64,000 bases of DNA, from positions 1,240,001-1,304,000 of the forward strand of contig OZ244154.1 in the NCBI GenBank assembly GCA_965216335.1, given 5' to 3'. Below are positions 1-8,246 of the stretch, piece by piece. A program made the position numbers and the translations under genes. The stretch comes from JAHEJE01 sp965216335 (GTDB lineage: Bacteria; Pseudomonadota; Alphaproteobacteria; Rhizobiales; Aestuariivirgaceae). Positions within the stretch are counted from its first letter, which is position 1. Each line of letters starts with the position of its first letter. The notes under the pieces were generated by a model, which did not search any database, was not told the DNA's origin, and saw nothing but the letters and a program-made list of their open reading frames with translations.

Positions 1-797
1 TGCTGATGCTCCTCGCGCAGGAACTCCAGCTCATGCGGCGCAAAGTCGGCGATCAGCAGTCTGCCCCCCGGTTTGAGCACCCGTGCCGCCTCCGCCACCG
101 CCCGCTCGGGCCGGTCGAGATAGTGCAAAACCTGATGGATCACCACCTCATCGGCGCTCGCGTCCTCATGCGCCAGCGCATAGATGTCGCCATGCCGCAC
201 TTCGATCGACTTGAGTTCCGAGCGGTCAAGGCTGGCCCGCGCCACCGCCAGCATCTCGCGGCTGGCATCGATGCCCACCGCATGTGCCGCCCGCGCACCC
301 AGCAGATGCAGCATCCGCCCGGTGCCGGTGCCCAGGTCGAGCATCAGCCCCGGCGACCCGTCACCGGCCATCTCAAGCATCGCCGCCTCGACATCTGCCT
401 CGGCCACGTGCAGCGAACGCAGCGCATCCCAGTTCGCCGCATTGGCGCTGAAATACTCCGCCGCCCGCGCCCGCCGCTCCTCCAGCACCTGGCTGAGCCG
501 GGCCAGATCGCCGCGCAATGCGATGTCTGCGGGATCGAGCACACCGGCGATCATCGCTCCCAACCGCCCGGCCGCACCGTCCCCGCGCAGCCTGAACACC
601 ACCCAGCTGCCCTCCTTGAACCGCGACAGCAGCCCGGCATCGGCCATCAGCTTCAGGTGCCGCGAGATGCGCGGTTGGCTCTGGCCGAGGATCTGGGTCA
701 GCTCGCTGACATTGAACTCTCCATGCGACAGCACGAACAGCAAGCGCAGGCGCGTGGCTTCGCCCGCCGCCCGCAATCCGGCCAGAATGTCGTCCAT
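1..797 (-). CDS. ArsR-family regulator fused to SAM methyltransferase (3' end outside window)
   Basis: The frame opens at ATG 795-797 and stays open to position 1, giving about 265 residues without a stop, so the C-terminus lies outside the window. Residues 1-90 form an ArsR-type winged helix (LTQILGQSQPRISRHLKLM is the recognition region). From about residue 135 there is a class I methyltransferase fold with the SAM-binding motif LDLGTGTGRML and the later motif VLKPGGRLLIADF. In alphaproteobacteria such fusions often sit next to metF and act in methionine/SAM metabolism; metF is not visible here, so that role is inference. It is divergent from the MlaC-like pair. Confidence 0.88.
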   Translation of the reverse strand, partial: MDDILAGLRAAGEATRLRLLFVLSHGEFNVSELTQILGQSQPRISRHLKLMADAGLLSRFKEGSWVVFRLRGDGAAGRLGAMIAGVLDPADIALRGDLARLSQVLEERRARAAEYFSANAANWDALRSLHVAEADVEAAMLEMAGDGSPGLMLDLGTGTGRMLHLLGARAAHAVGIDASREMLAVARASLDRSELKSIEVRHGDIYALAHEDASADEVVIHQVLHYLDRPERAVAEAARVLKPGGRLLIADFAPHELEFLREEHQ

Positions 798-856
798 CGG
801 CTCCCCCGCCTGCGCTTCGCCCACCTTGGCTATAGCGCAATTCGCACCCGAGGTCA

Positions 857-876
857 GGTGACTTCAATCTGTCACC
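857..876. promoter_or_regulatory. Possible operator: inverted repeat GGTGAC-N8-GTCACC
   Basis: This perfect 6-bp dyad lies in the 156-bp divergent intergenic space between the ArsR-methyltransferase gene and the first MlaC-like gene. Its position suits an autoregulatory site for the ArsR domain. It does not match a consensus I can name. Confidence 0.3.
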
Positions 877-953
877 AAATTTTCACCATTATTTGGGTAT
901 TTCTGCGCCAGTGTACCGGCCTGACTGATCAAGGCCGCGAGAGAGGTAACCCG

Positions 954-1547
954 ATGTTTGACGCCGTCCTGAACCGCCGCCGCCTCTGCGCCCTGGCCGG
1001 CGCCCTCCTGGCAAGCACAGCCGCCGCAGGTCCGGTCTTCGCTCTCACACCGCAGGAAAAACATGTCAGCGCCCTGACCAGCGACGTCATCACCCTGGCG
1101 CATTCCGGCCAGCGCGGCGCGGCACTGCAGAAAAGCGTTGCCCGCATGCTGAACCGGCACTCCAACATGTCATCGGTCGCCCGCTTCGCACTGGGGCCAT
1201 ATGGCCGCAAGCTGCCTGCCACCGACAAGAAGGAGTATTACGGTCTGGTGGAACGCTATGTCGCCGGGCTGTTTGCACAATACGTCGGCGACTTTGCCGG
1301 CAGTGGCGTCGACATCCAGCGCTCGCGCCAATCCGGCAAGTTCGTCATCGTCGAGAGCCGTATCCGCGACACCGGCACCCTCCTGAAGTGGCGCGTCTAC
1401 TCAAGGGGCAGCGCCCACCGGGTTGCCGATGTCAACTTCCGCGGCATCTGGCTGTCGATCCGGATGCGCGACCAGTTCGTGTCGGTGTTGAAGAAGAACA
1501 GCGGCGATTTCCGGGCGCTCATGGATTACCTGCGCGCAAACAGTTGA
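954..1547 (+). CDS. MlaC/Ttg2D-family periplasmic phospholipid-binding protein
   Basis: The product has 197 residues. It begins with an arginine-rich export signal (NRRRLCALAG then a hydrophobic stretch ending near PVFA), compatible with Tat or Sec export. The mature part is an MlaC-type (PF05494) domain, a lipid-binding fold that in the Mla system shuttles phospholipids between outer and inner membrane. ATG 954 is chosen because GAGAGAGG lies just upstream; the frame is open further upstream, but that part is antisense to the ArsR gene. A second, divergent copy follows 97 bp downstream. No mlaFED genes are visible in the window. Confidence 0.8.
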   Translation: MFDAVLNRRRLCALAGALLASTAAAGPVFALTPQEKHVSALTSDVITLAHSGQRGAALQKSVARMLNRHSNMSSVARFALGPYGRKLPATDKKEYYGLVERYVAGLFAQYVGDFAGSGVDIQRSRQSGKFVIVESRIRDTGTLLKWRVYSRGSAHRVADVNFRGIWLSIRMRDQFVSVLKKNSGDFRALMDYLRANS

Positions 1548-1644
1548 GACTGGCGGCGCCGAAGTTGATGCGCGTCCACATTGACGCGGTCCGCCTTTCC
1601 CTTCTAGTTTGCCGCCAGGCCTGTTGTGTGAAAGGCATTGATTC

Positions 1645-2250
1645 GTGACACAATCGCTGACCAGGCGGACATTGATGGCGGTGGGCATCGCCATCGCGGT
1701 TGCCGGCACAGGCTTGTCTGCGCAACCGGGCTTTGCCGCGAAAAAGAAAAAGGCCCGCCACCCGGCCGTCAAGTACATGGAACGGGTCGCCAGAGACCTG
1801 ATCAGGGCGCAGCGTGCCGGCACCATTTCCAGCTTCTCAAATGTCATCCGCAAACACGCCGATGTGCCTGAGATCGCAAACTATTCCCTGGGCCGCTACC
1901 GCAAGAGCCTGAAGAAATCCCAGCGCAACGCCTACTACACCGGCGTGCGCCGCTTCATGGCCCGCTACTTCGCCGATCAGACCAAACAGTACCGCGTCAA
2001 GCGGGCCGAGATCGGCTCGAATGTCACCAAGAGCGAAGGCGACCTCATCGTCACCACCAAGGTCTACCTGACGTCCGGAAGCACCTACAACGTCACATGG
2101 CGCCTGGCCCCGCGCCGCGGCTCCTACCGCATTACCGATGCCAAGGTGCTCGGCTTCTCCATGACCTACCTGCAGCGCAACCTGTTTTACAGTTTCCTCG
2201 CCAAGCGCGACGGCAACGTCAAGGCGCTGGTCACCGCGCTGAACCGTTGA
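1645..2250 (+). CDS. Second MlaC/Ttg2D-family protein
   Basis: The product has 201 residues, with a GTG start at 1645. The N-terminus has a twin-arginine-like signal (LTRRTLMAVG, cleavage probably after GFA), followed by a lysine-rich patch and an MlaC-type domain resembling the upstream gene (shared patterns such as FALGPYGRKL / YSLGRYRKSL and WLSIRMRDQF / GFSMTYLQRN). The pair looks like an old tandem duplication. Its TGA stop at 2248-2250 directly abuts the stop codon of the convergent sulfatase gene. Confidence 0.78.
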   Translation: MTQSLTRRTLMAVGIAIAVAGTGLSAQPGFAAKKKKARHPAVKYMERVARDLIRAQRAGTISSFSNVIRKHADVPEIANYSLGRYRKSLKKSQRNAYYTGVRRFMARYFADQTKQYRVKRAEIGSNVTKSEGDLIVTTKVYLTSGSTYNVTWRLAPRRGSYRITDAKVLGFSMTYLQRNLFYSFLAKRDGNVKALVTALNR

Positions 2251-3711
2251 TCACGATCCCACCGGGGTGTGATTGAAGCCCGGCATGCCGAGCACCGCGT
2301 CCGCACCGCCCAAGCTGTCGATCAGCGCCGCCTGCTCGGCAAAAGCCTGCCGGTTCACCTCTTCCGGATCGAGGATGTCGCACAGCCGGTTTCGCATCTG
2401 CTCGCAAACGGCTTCGTGCTCTCCATCCTCTCCGAGGTCGTTCAACTCATGCGGATCGCCAACCAGGTCGAACAACTGCGCCGGCGCACCGCCGGCATAG
2501 TGGATATACTTCCACTGACCCTGCCGTATCATGTAGAACCCGGTCGGCGCCCCGCCATCATGATACTGCGACAGCACGAACCGCTCGGGGTCGGGCGATG
2601 CAGCGATCGCCGCAAGTGACCGGCTCTGCCAGGGCTCGCCCGCCGGCCGCGCCCCAAACCCGGTCACGTCCTCCACCGTGGCCGCGATATCGCTCAGCGA
2701 CACCGGAGTTGCCGCAATATCGGAGTCGATACCCGCTCCAGCCATGATCAGCGGCACACCGGCGGCATCCTCATACATCACCGACTTCGCCCACATGCCA
2801 TGGTTGCCCAGCATCTCGCCGTGGTCGGAAATGTAGATCACCACCGTGTCGCGCGCCGCCCCGGAATCCTCAAGCGCCTGCAGTACCTGCCGGATATTGT
2901 CATCGAGAAAACTGCACAGGCCGAAATAGCTGCGCTGCGCGATCCGCCGGGTATGATCATCGAAATGCTCGTCATACGCCCAGAACTTCGCCATTTCCGC
3001 CACAATGGGATGTTTCGCCTCGCCATCGCGCCGGTCTCGGCCGATGAACGCCGGCATCTCCGCATCTTTATACAGGTCGTAGAATTCCTGCGGCGCCGTC
3101 AGCGGGTAGTGTGGGCTGACAAACGATACGAACGCCACCCAAGGCTTGTTGCGTATCCTGGCGGGATAACGCCTCAACCACCGGCACGCCTCCTCGGTGA
3201 TCGCCCGGTCGTACTCCGTGTAGGAGCTTTCGCCCGGTCCCACGTCGCGCGCCAGCTCGGCGGCCTCGTCAAAGCCCGGCAACGGATCGCGGATCAGGCC
3301 CTGCGGCCAGCCCTTGCCGCCGTTGGCAAGATACATTGGCAGGATTTCATCGCTGAACCCGTGATCGTCGTCGCCTGAACGAAAGTGAAGTTTGCCCACC
3401 GAAACCACCGCATGGTCTCGGTCGCGCAACCGGTGCATCCAGCTCTCTACCTGTCCGCAATACGGTTGCGCCGACGACCAGCAGCGGTTCTCGTGCACCT
3501 GGGTCCCGGTCGCCAGGCAGGCCCGCGCCGGTATGCAGATCGGCGACGGCGTGTAGCCGCTGGTGAACCGCACCCCCTGCCCGGCCAGCCGGTCCAGCAC
3601 CGGTGTGCGAACAACGCTGTGTCCGTAGCAACCGAGTGCCGAACGGGCATGCTCATCCGAACACAGGATCAGAACATTGCGCGGTTGAACTTGGCGCCCA
3701 GCCACGATCAA
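2251..3711 (-). CDS. Type I sulfatase (alkaline phosphatase superfamily)
   Basis: This is a hydrolase of about 486 residues. The sulfatase signature C-x-P-x-R is present as CIPAR near residue 59, followed by ACLATG; the Cys would be converted to formylglycine. The N-terminal metal-binding segment (LCSDEH) and the later SDHGEMLGNHG segment complete the active site. The sequence style resembles choline-sulfatase-like enzymes, but the substrate cannot be deduced. No signal peptide is seen, so it is probably cytoplasmic. The start is TTG 3711, overlapping the apaG stop, or GTG 3705. A formylglycine-generating enzyme is not in the window. Confidence 0.85.
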   Translation of the reverse strand: MIVAGRQVQPRNVLILCSDEHARSALGCYGHSVVRTPVLDRLAGQGVRFTSGYTPSPICIPARACLATGTQVHENRCWSSAQPYCGQVESWMHRLRDRDHAVVSVGKLHFRSGDDDHGFSDEILPMYLANGGKGWPQGLIRDPLPGFDEAAELARDVGPGESSYTEYDRAITEEACRWLRRYPARIRNKPWVAFVSFVSPHYPLTAPQEFYDLYKDAEMPAFIGRDRRDGEAKHPIVAEMAKFWAYDEHFDDHTRRIAQRSYFGLCSFLDDNIRQVLQALEDSGAARDTVVIYISDHGEMLGNHGMWAKSVMYEDAAGVPLIMAGAGIDSDIAATPVSLSDIAATVEDVTGFGARPAGEPWQSRSLAAIAASPDPERFVLSQYHDGGAPTGFYMIRQGQWKYIHYAGGAPAQLFDLVGDPHELNDLGEDGEHEAVCEQMRNRLCDILDPEEVNRQAFAEQAALIDSLGGADAVLGMPGFNHTPVGS

Positions 3712-4100
3712 TGCACGCGCATGATGTCATGCGGGCTGTCGAGCGAAAAGGCCGGGATCGCCACGTCGATCATCGACCCGTCCGAGACCTCCATCTGGTA
3801 GCTGCCGACCATGAAGCCGCTCGGCGTCGGCAGTGGCGCCCCGGATGTGTACTCGAACCGCTCACCGGGCCGCAGCGTCGGTTGCTCGCCAACCACGCCG
3901 GCGCCGCGTACCTCCTGCACCCGGCCGTTGGCATCGGTAATCTTCCAATACCGCGTCTTCAGCGTCACCACGTCCTCACCGGTGTTCTCGATCCCGATGG
4001 TGTAGGCCCAGACATGGTAGTTCCGGTCCGGATCGGACTGATCGTCGAGATATTCCGGTTCGACCGTGATGCGAATATGCCGCGTTACGCTTTCGTACAT
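3708..4100 (-). CDS. apaG: ApaG protein (DUF525 domain)
   Basis: The product has 130 residues, the normal family length. The start is ATG 4098-4100 (MYESVTRHI), preferred over a longer frame that extends antisense to dcd. The beta-sandwich family motifs are present: YTIGIENTG, TRYWKITDANG, VVGEQPTLRPGE and the terminal GSYQMEVSDG segment. ApaG-type domains are linked to Mg/Co homeostasis and resemble the FBXO3 domain; the biochemical role is unsettled. The stop overlaps the start of the downstream sulfatase gene by a few bases, so the two are probably co-transcribed. It is divergent from dcd. Confidence 0.92.
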   Translation of the reverse strand: MYESVTRHIRITVEPEYLDDQSDPDRNYHVWAYTIGIENTGEDVVTLKTRYWKITDANGRVQEVRGAGVVGEQPTLRPGERFEYTSGAPLPTPSGFMVGSYQMEVSDGSMIDVAIPAFSLDSPHDIMRVH

Positions 4101-4155
4101 GCCATCAAACCCTCGAGCGATCTGCCAGAGTTTTCCACCGCTGGGTGCGCCACAG

Positions 4156-4184
4156 TTGACAATCCCCCGACGATGCGCACAACA
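4156..4184 (+). promoter_or_regulatory. Possible dcd promoter
   Basis: A perfect -35 box TTGACA (4156-4161) is followed by a 17-bp spacer and a poor -10 (ACAACA, 4179-4184), 30 bp before the dcd start codon. The -35 match is the main support. Confidence 0.35.
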
Positions 4185-4214
4185 AAACCATGCAACCACA
4201 AAGGATGGGCCAAG

Positions 4215-5336
4215 ATGGCTGAACCTGCAAGCGTTGACCGGCCCGGCCTGGCACCTGGCATTGTTCCGGCCCACGTTATCCACCGCTTTGTCGAAGACGG
4301 TATCATCTCCACAACGAGCCCGCTTGACGCCGACCAGATTCAGCCTGCCAGCCTCGATCTGCGGCTCGGCAAGTACGCCTACCGCGTACGCGCATCCTTC
4401 CTGCCGGGCCCTGAGTACACGGTGGAAGACCGCATCGAGGCGTTGGCACTGCACCGCATCGACCTCAGCGAAGGCGCGGTGCTGGAAACCGGATGCGTCT
4501 ATATCGTTCCCCTGCTCGAAACCCTGCACCTGCCGGCCGGCATTGCCGCCACCGCCAACCCTAAGAGCTCCACCGGACGGCTTGACGTTTTCACCCGCGT
4601 CATAACCGATAACGCCCGCGCCTTCGACACGATCGAAGACGGCTATCACGGTCCGCTGTTTGCAGAGATTTCGCCGCGCACATTTTCCATCCTGGCACGC
4701 ACCGGATCACGCCTGTCGCAGATCCGCTTCCGTTGCGGCGACGTCGACCGCTCCGACTCGATCATTACCGATCTGCACACCCGTGAACCGCTGATCAGCG
4801 ATGGCGAAGCCAACATCGACAATGGCCTTGCACTCAGCGTCGACCTTCAGGGCACCGACCCTAGCCAGCCTGTCGGCTTTCGCGCCAAACGCCATTCCGG
4901 CCTGATCGACGTCGACAAGAAGGCCGCGCTGGAGGTTGCCGATTACTGGGAGCCGATATGGCAGCGCGGCGCCCTGGTGCTCGATCCGGACCAGTTCTAT
5001 ATCCTGGCCTCCAAGGAGGCGGTGCGCATTCCTCCGACACATGCCGCGGAAATGGTGCCGTTCAATCCATTGGTCGGCGAATTCCGCGTCCACTACGCCG
5101 GCTTTTTCGATCCCGGCTTCGGCCACCAGTCCGGCGGCGGCGAAGGCGCCCGCGCCGTGCTCGAGGTCCGCTCGCACGAAGTGCCGTTCATCCTGGAGGA
5201 TGGCCAGATCATCGGCCGCCTGATCTACGAAGCCCTGAGCGAACTGCCCGAACAGGTCTACGGCCAGGGCATCGGCTCCAACTACCAGCGCCAGGGCCTC
5301 AAACTTTCAAAGCACTTTCACCCATTCGAGGGGTGA
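4215..5336 (+). CDS. dcd: dCTP deaminase, long alphaproteobacterial form
   Basis: The product has 373 residues, about twice the length of the E. coli enzyme. It converts dCTP to dUTP for thymidylate synthesis. The two halves each resemble the Dcd/dUTPase beta fold: the first has ANPKSSTGRLDVFTRVI, the second has FDPGFG, AVLEVRSHEVPF and EDGQIIGRLIYE, matching the DPG and LE-bearing core of classical Dcd. This is the long form known from proteobacteria (PF06559). ATG 4215 is preferred because AAGGATGG precedes it. An upstream in-frame extension is antisense to apaG. Confidence 0.9.
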   Translation: MAEPASVDRPGLAPGIVPAHVIHRFVEDGIISTTSPLDADQIQPASLDLRLGKYAYRVRASFLPGPEYTVEDRIEALALHRIDLSEGAVLETGCVYIVPLLETLHLPAGIAATANPKSSTGRLDVFTRVITDNARAFDTIEDGYHGPLFAEISPRTFSILARTGSRLSQIRFRCGDVDRSDSIITDLHTREPLISDGEANIDNGLALSVDLQGTDPSQPVGFRAKRHSGLIDVDKKAALEVADYWEPIWQRGALVLDPDQFYILASKEAVRIPPTHAAEMVPFNPLVGEFRVHYAGFFDPGFGHQSGGGEGARAVLEVRSHEVPFILEDGQIIGRLIYEALSELPEQVYGQGIGSNYQRQGLKLSKHFHPFEG

Positions 5337-5439
5337 TACCGGGGGTATTGGCGTTGGATTTTTCAGTCTTGTGTACCGCGTTGAAATGACGCCGGATTTC
5401 CGTCAGCATATGAGACAGACACAGCAACCGTGCGTTTGA

Positions 5440-6444
5440 TTACTCGGCAGCCGAACAGCTCCCCCCCCCGAGCACACAGAACTTAGCGCAGTGCGGGTGG
5501 TTCAGCTTCACCGCGCCATCCCGGAAATTGCCGCCATCGGCTGCAAGCATTTCCTGCAGCGTCGTTCCCATCTCGAACGCCCGGTCATAGGGCAGCAATG
5601 TGCACGGCAGCACCACCGGTCCGTCGTCGCCTTTGCGTTTCACCGCCATCCGGCTGGTGGCACACATCACGTCGACCGGCCGCTTGCCGAGGATGCCCCA
5701 ACACGCCGTGGTGATCTCGGGCACGTCGATCTTTGCATCCATCTCGGGAAACAGCAGAAGTTGCACCGGATCGGTCGGGTCGATCCGCCAACCGCGCCGG
5801 GCGATCAGTTCAGCATAACCGGCCCGTTCGGCATCCTCCGGTTCGCCCCAACAGGTGCGCCCGGCAATGGCGATGGAAAATCCGTTGCCCGACAGCCAGT
5901 CCAGCCCCTCAAGCGTCTTGGCATAGCTGCCGGGACCGCGTTCACTGTCGTGTAGCTCCTGGCAGTAGTGATCGAGACTTACACGCAGCGTAAGCCGATC
6001 ACCAAAGCGCTCTTTCAGATCAAGCAGCGCCTGCCTGACCCTCGGCCGCTGCATAGGCTGCATCGCGTTGGTCAGCACCAACACGTTGAACCCGCGCACC
6101 AACGCCGTTTGCACCATCGCGATGACCTCGGGATTCATGAACGGCTCGCCACCCGTAAAACCGATCTCACGCGTTGCCAGGCCAAGTTCCGCAATCTCGT
6201 CATACAGCGCCATTGCATCGCTGTGCGAGAAATACATCAGCCGGTCGTTCGTCGGCGACGACTCGATGTAGCAGTTGCCGCAGGTGATGTTGCACAGCGA
6301 GCCGGTGTTGATCCACAACGTCGCCAAATGGTCGAGCGGCACCTCGGCACGCGCTTCGCCCCGGGTGGTGAAATCCGGATCGGTAAACTTGGCCGGATCG
6401 AGCGGAACAAAACACGCTCTAATATGGGTAGGTTGTTCATTCAT
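5440..6444 (-). CDS. Radical SAM protein with Cys-rich C-terminal tail
   Basis: The product has 334 residues from ATG 6444 (a start at 6486 is possible). The radical SAM cluster motif C-x3-C-x2-C is CNITCGNC at residues 51-58, followed by the GFTGGEP SAM-binding segment. The C-terminus ends in a short Cys/Gly-rich tail (CAKFCVLGGGSCS), suggesting an extra cluster or metal site. The substrate is unknown. No peptide precursor gene is recognisable beside it. A run of nine C (5461-5469) encodes the Gly stretch of the tail. The neighbours dcd (convergent) and tRNA-Gly give no functional clue. Confidence 0.83.
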   Translation of the reverse strand: MNEQPTHIRACFVPLDPAKFTDPDFTTRGEARAEVPLDHLATLWINTGSLCNITCGNCYIESSPTNDRLMYFSHSDAMALYDEIAELGLATREIGFTGGEPFMNPEVIAMVQTALVRGFNVLVLTNAMQPMQRPRVRQALLDLKERFGDRLTLRVSLDHYCQELHDSERGPGSYAKTLEGLDWLSGNGFSIAIAGRTCWGEPEDAERAGYAELIARRGWRIDPTDPVQLLLFPEMDAKIDVPEITTACWGILGKRPVDVMCATSRMAVKRKGDDGPVVLPCTLLPYDRAFEMGTTLQEMLAADGGNFRDGAVKLNHPHCAKFCVLGGGSCSAAE

Positions 6445-6576
6445 GCAGCGGACACTAGCCGGATTGGCCGGTGTGGCAAGCTGCAATCGATGTAGGTCAC
6501 GAGAAGTTTAGGCGAACGTGTAATGGCAACAAATTTTCTGGACCCAGGCGGCATCGCGTACTACCGATAGAGCAAT

Positions 6577-6652
6577 GCGGGTGTAGCTCAGTTGGTAGAG
6601 CGCGAGCTTCCCAAGCTCGAGGTCGCGGGTTCGATTCCCGTCGCCCGCTCCA
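6577..6652 (+). tRNA. tRNA-Gly(CCC)
   Basis: A cloverleaf of 76 nt with encoded CCA can be folded by eye. The acceptor is GCGGGTG paired with CGCCCGC (one G-T pair). The D-arm has TAGCTCAGTTGGTAGAG, the anticodon stem is CGAGC/GCTCG with loop TTCCCAA (anticodon CCC), and the T-arm contains GGTTCGATTCC. The 3' half overlaps, on the other strand, the end of the glycosyltransferase frame. Confidence 0.96.
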
Positions 6653-8246
6653 TCCTCGCGGCACTGCCGGTTCGCATCCAGTGTTGATTCAGCTTGTCGA
6701 ACAGCGGCGCCAAGGCGCTCAGATCGTTCGGTTTTTGCGATGCCTGTCGCAGATGAGCCAGAAGACGCTCTGCGACGGCCATTGCATCGAATTCACGTTC
6801 GGCAAATCCCCGTGCCTGCCGGCCCACCTCGCCGCGCAGGCTCGCATCGCACAATCGGGCGAGCTGCCGGGCCCAATGTTCGACCGTGTCTTCATGGGTT
6901 AGTATAGCCTCGCGCCCATCGGTCAGGCTTTCGCCGAACCCATGTTCGAACGTGAACACTGACTTGCCCAGCGCCATCGCAACGGGAATACGGCCCGGCA
7001 ACCGCAACCGGTTGAATTCATCACGCACACCCGGTACGCAAACGACATCAGCAAGGTGGACATGCTTCAGGTACTTCCGCCAGGCAGGCGTTCCCAAGTT
7101 GGCGGTCTGCACAAGGGCCGGCAAGTGCTCCGCCATCTCCCGATTGACATCAAGACGCGCCCGCCCGGCCAACAGCAGCGCAATCCGCTGATGCTTTGCG
7201 ATCTCGCCCACCGCGCCCAGGAACAACCGGAACTCGTCTGAGAAATTGTACACTGTACCGGAAACGAACAGCACCAGCCGGTCGGGTTCGATTCCCAGCC
7301 GGCCCAGCATGCGCCGGCGTTCTGCACCGGAGAGTTCCTCAGGCCGCAGCCGCAAACAATCCACAACCGGCGGCAAAAGGTTGCAGGACTTCCCGGTCCG
7401 CCGCTGCATCTCATCGGCCAGCGGCTGCCAGATCGCGGTTGCTCCATTGCAAACATGCAGCGAAACCGCCCGCAATACCGGTTCGACAGACCGATAGTCG
7501 CCCTCACCTACCCACAAGCGGCGGGTCAGATCCCAATCCACCTGCTGCATAAAGCGCTCAACAGCCGCGGCGTCCGGCATTGGCCGGTCGAGCATCTCCA
7601 GCAGCTGTGGCTTGGTTTGCGGATAGTAGTCCGCGAACGGGGCAGCGTCGTCGTCCTCAAACTGGATGTACAACGGAATGCCCAACAGCTGGCGTATCTC
7701 CAGCGCCACCAGCATGGCCTTCATGCGCACTCCGACCATGATGATGTAATCTGGCGCGAACTTCTCAACCAGACGCAGACTGGACGGTGCAAGCCGGCCT
7801 CCACGCAAAACGAACCGCGCCCAACGCACCCCATCGTAGACACCCCGGCCACGGCCTTCACCCAACATCAGGCATTCAGCACCCTGCGCTGCCAGGGCAC
7901 TGCCCAGAGCCTGCAGGTAGTTCCCAGAACTTCCGGTCCGGCTGGATGGGTGGACGAACAGGGTTCTCTGCTTTCCTGCCGCTGCCGGCTTGCGCGTCAA
8001 GAACCTTGCCAAAGACATTTGCTGCGATCCAATCGTCTGAAGAAACTGCGGCGTCACCGGCAAACTAGGGCCTGGTTGGCCATAAGCGGAGCATAACGCA
8101 GTCCAGCGGGCGCGGAAATCCGGCCTTCGGCGGGCCAAATTCGCCCATCTGGTGCGTTGCGGCGCCTGCCAATGAACGAATTTGGCTCCATCAAGTGATC
8201 CTATATGATCGAAAAGTGCTCTAGACGACGCAGAGATCCTTTGCAT
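6588..8246 (-). CDS. GT-B type glycosyltransferase (group 1-like)
   Basis: The frame has 552 residues. The C-terminal half has the GT4-like nucleotide-sugar domain: RLVLFVSGTVYNFSDE, a middle segment with LAGRARLD, HVHLADVVCVPG, and IPVAMALGKSVFTFEHGFGE in place of the usual EAMA..PVI segment. The N-terminal half contains a Rossmann-like FVHPSSRTGSSGNYLQAL region. No signal or membrane segment is evident. The last about 20 codons run antisense through tRNA-Gly and give the tail ATGIEPATSS, a translation familiar from tRNA-antisense artefacts. No earlier stop exists in frame. The N-terminus overlaps the upstream M24 gene by 26 bp, so the true start may be internal. Confidence 0.7.
   Translation of the reverse strand: MQRISASSRALFDHIGSLDGAKFVHWQAPQRTRWANLARRRPDFRARWTALCSAYGQPGPSLPVTPQFLQTIGSQQMSLARFLTRKPAAAGKQRTLFVHPSSRTGSSGNYLQALGSALAAQGAECLMLGEGRGRGVYDGVRWARFVLRGGRLAPSSLRLVEKFAPDYIIMVGVRMKAMLVALEIRQLLGIPLYIQFEDDDAAPFADYYPQTKPQLLEMLDRPMPDAAAVERFMQQVDWDLTRRLWVGEGDYRSVEPVLRAVSLHVCNGATAIWQPLADEMQRRTGKSCNLLPPVVDCLRLRPEELSGAERRRMLGRLGIEPDRLVLFVSGTVYNFSDEFRLFLGAVGEIAKHQRIALLLAGRARLDVNREMAEHLPALVQTANLGTPAWRKYLKHVHLADVVCVPGVRDEFNRLRLPGRIPVAMALGKSVFTFEHGFGESLTDGREAILTHEDTVEHWARQLARLCDASLRGEVGRQARGFAEREFDAMAVAERLLAHLRQASQKPNDLSALAPLFDKLNQHWMRTGSAARMERATGIEPATSSLGSSRSTN

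Noticed and set aside
913..928. Sixteen-base match GTACCGGCCTGACTGA shared with the region before the palindrome (about 18496-18511)
   Set aside because: Both sites are intergenic, but one exact match of this length is expected by chance at a non-negligible rate in a window this size and no other feature links them.
5461..5469. Run of nine C as a possible frameshift site in the radical SAM gene
   Set aside because: The frame through it yields a sensible Cys/Gly tail ending normally, so no error is needed to explain it.
6523..6570. Fifteen-codon frame (MATNFLDPGGIAYYR) just upstream of tRNA-Gly, near the radical SAM gene
   Set aside because: It was considered as a modified-peptide precursor, but it is too short, has no convincing ribosome-binding site and no repeat or core pattern.
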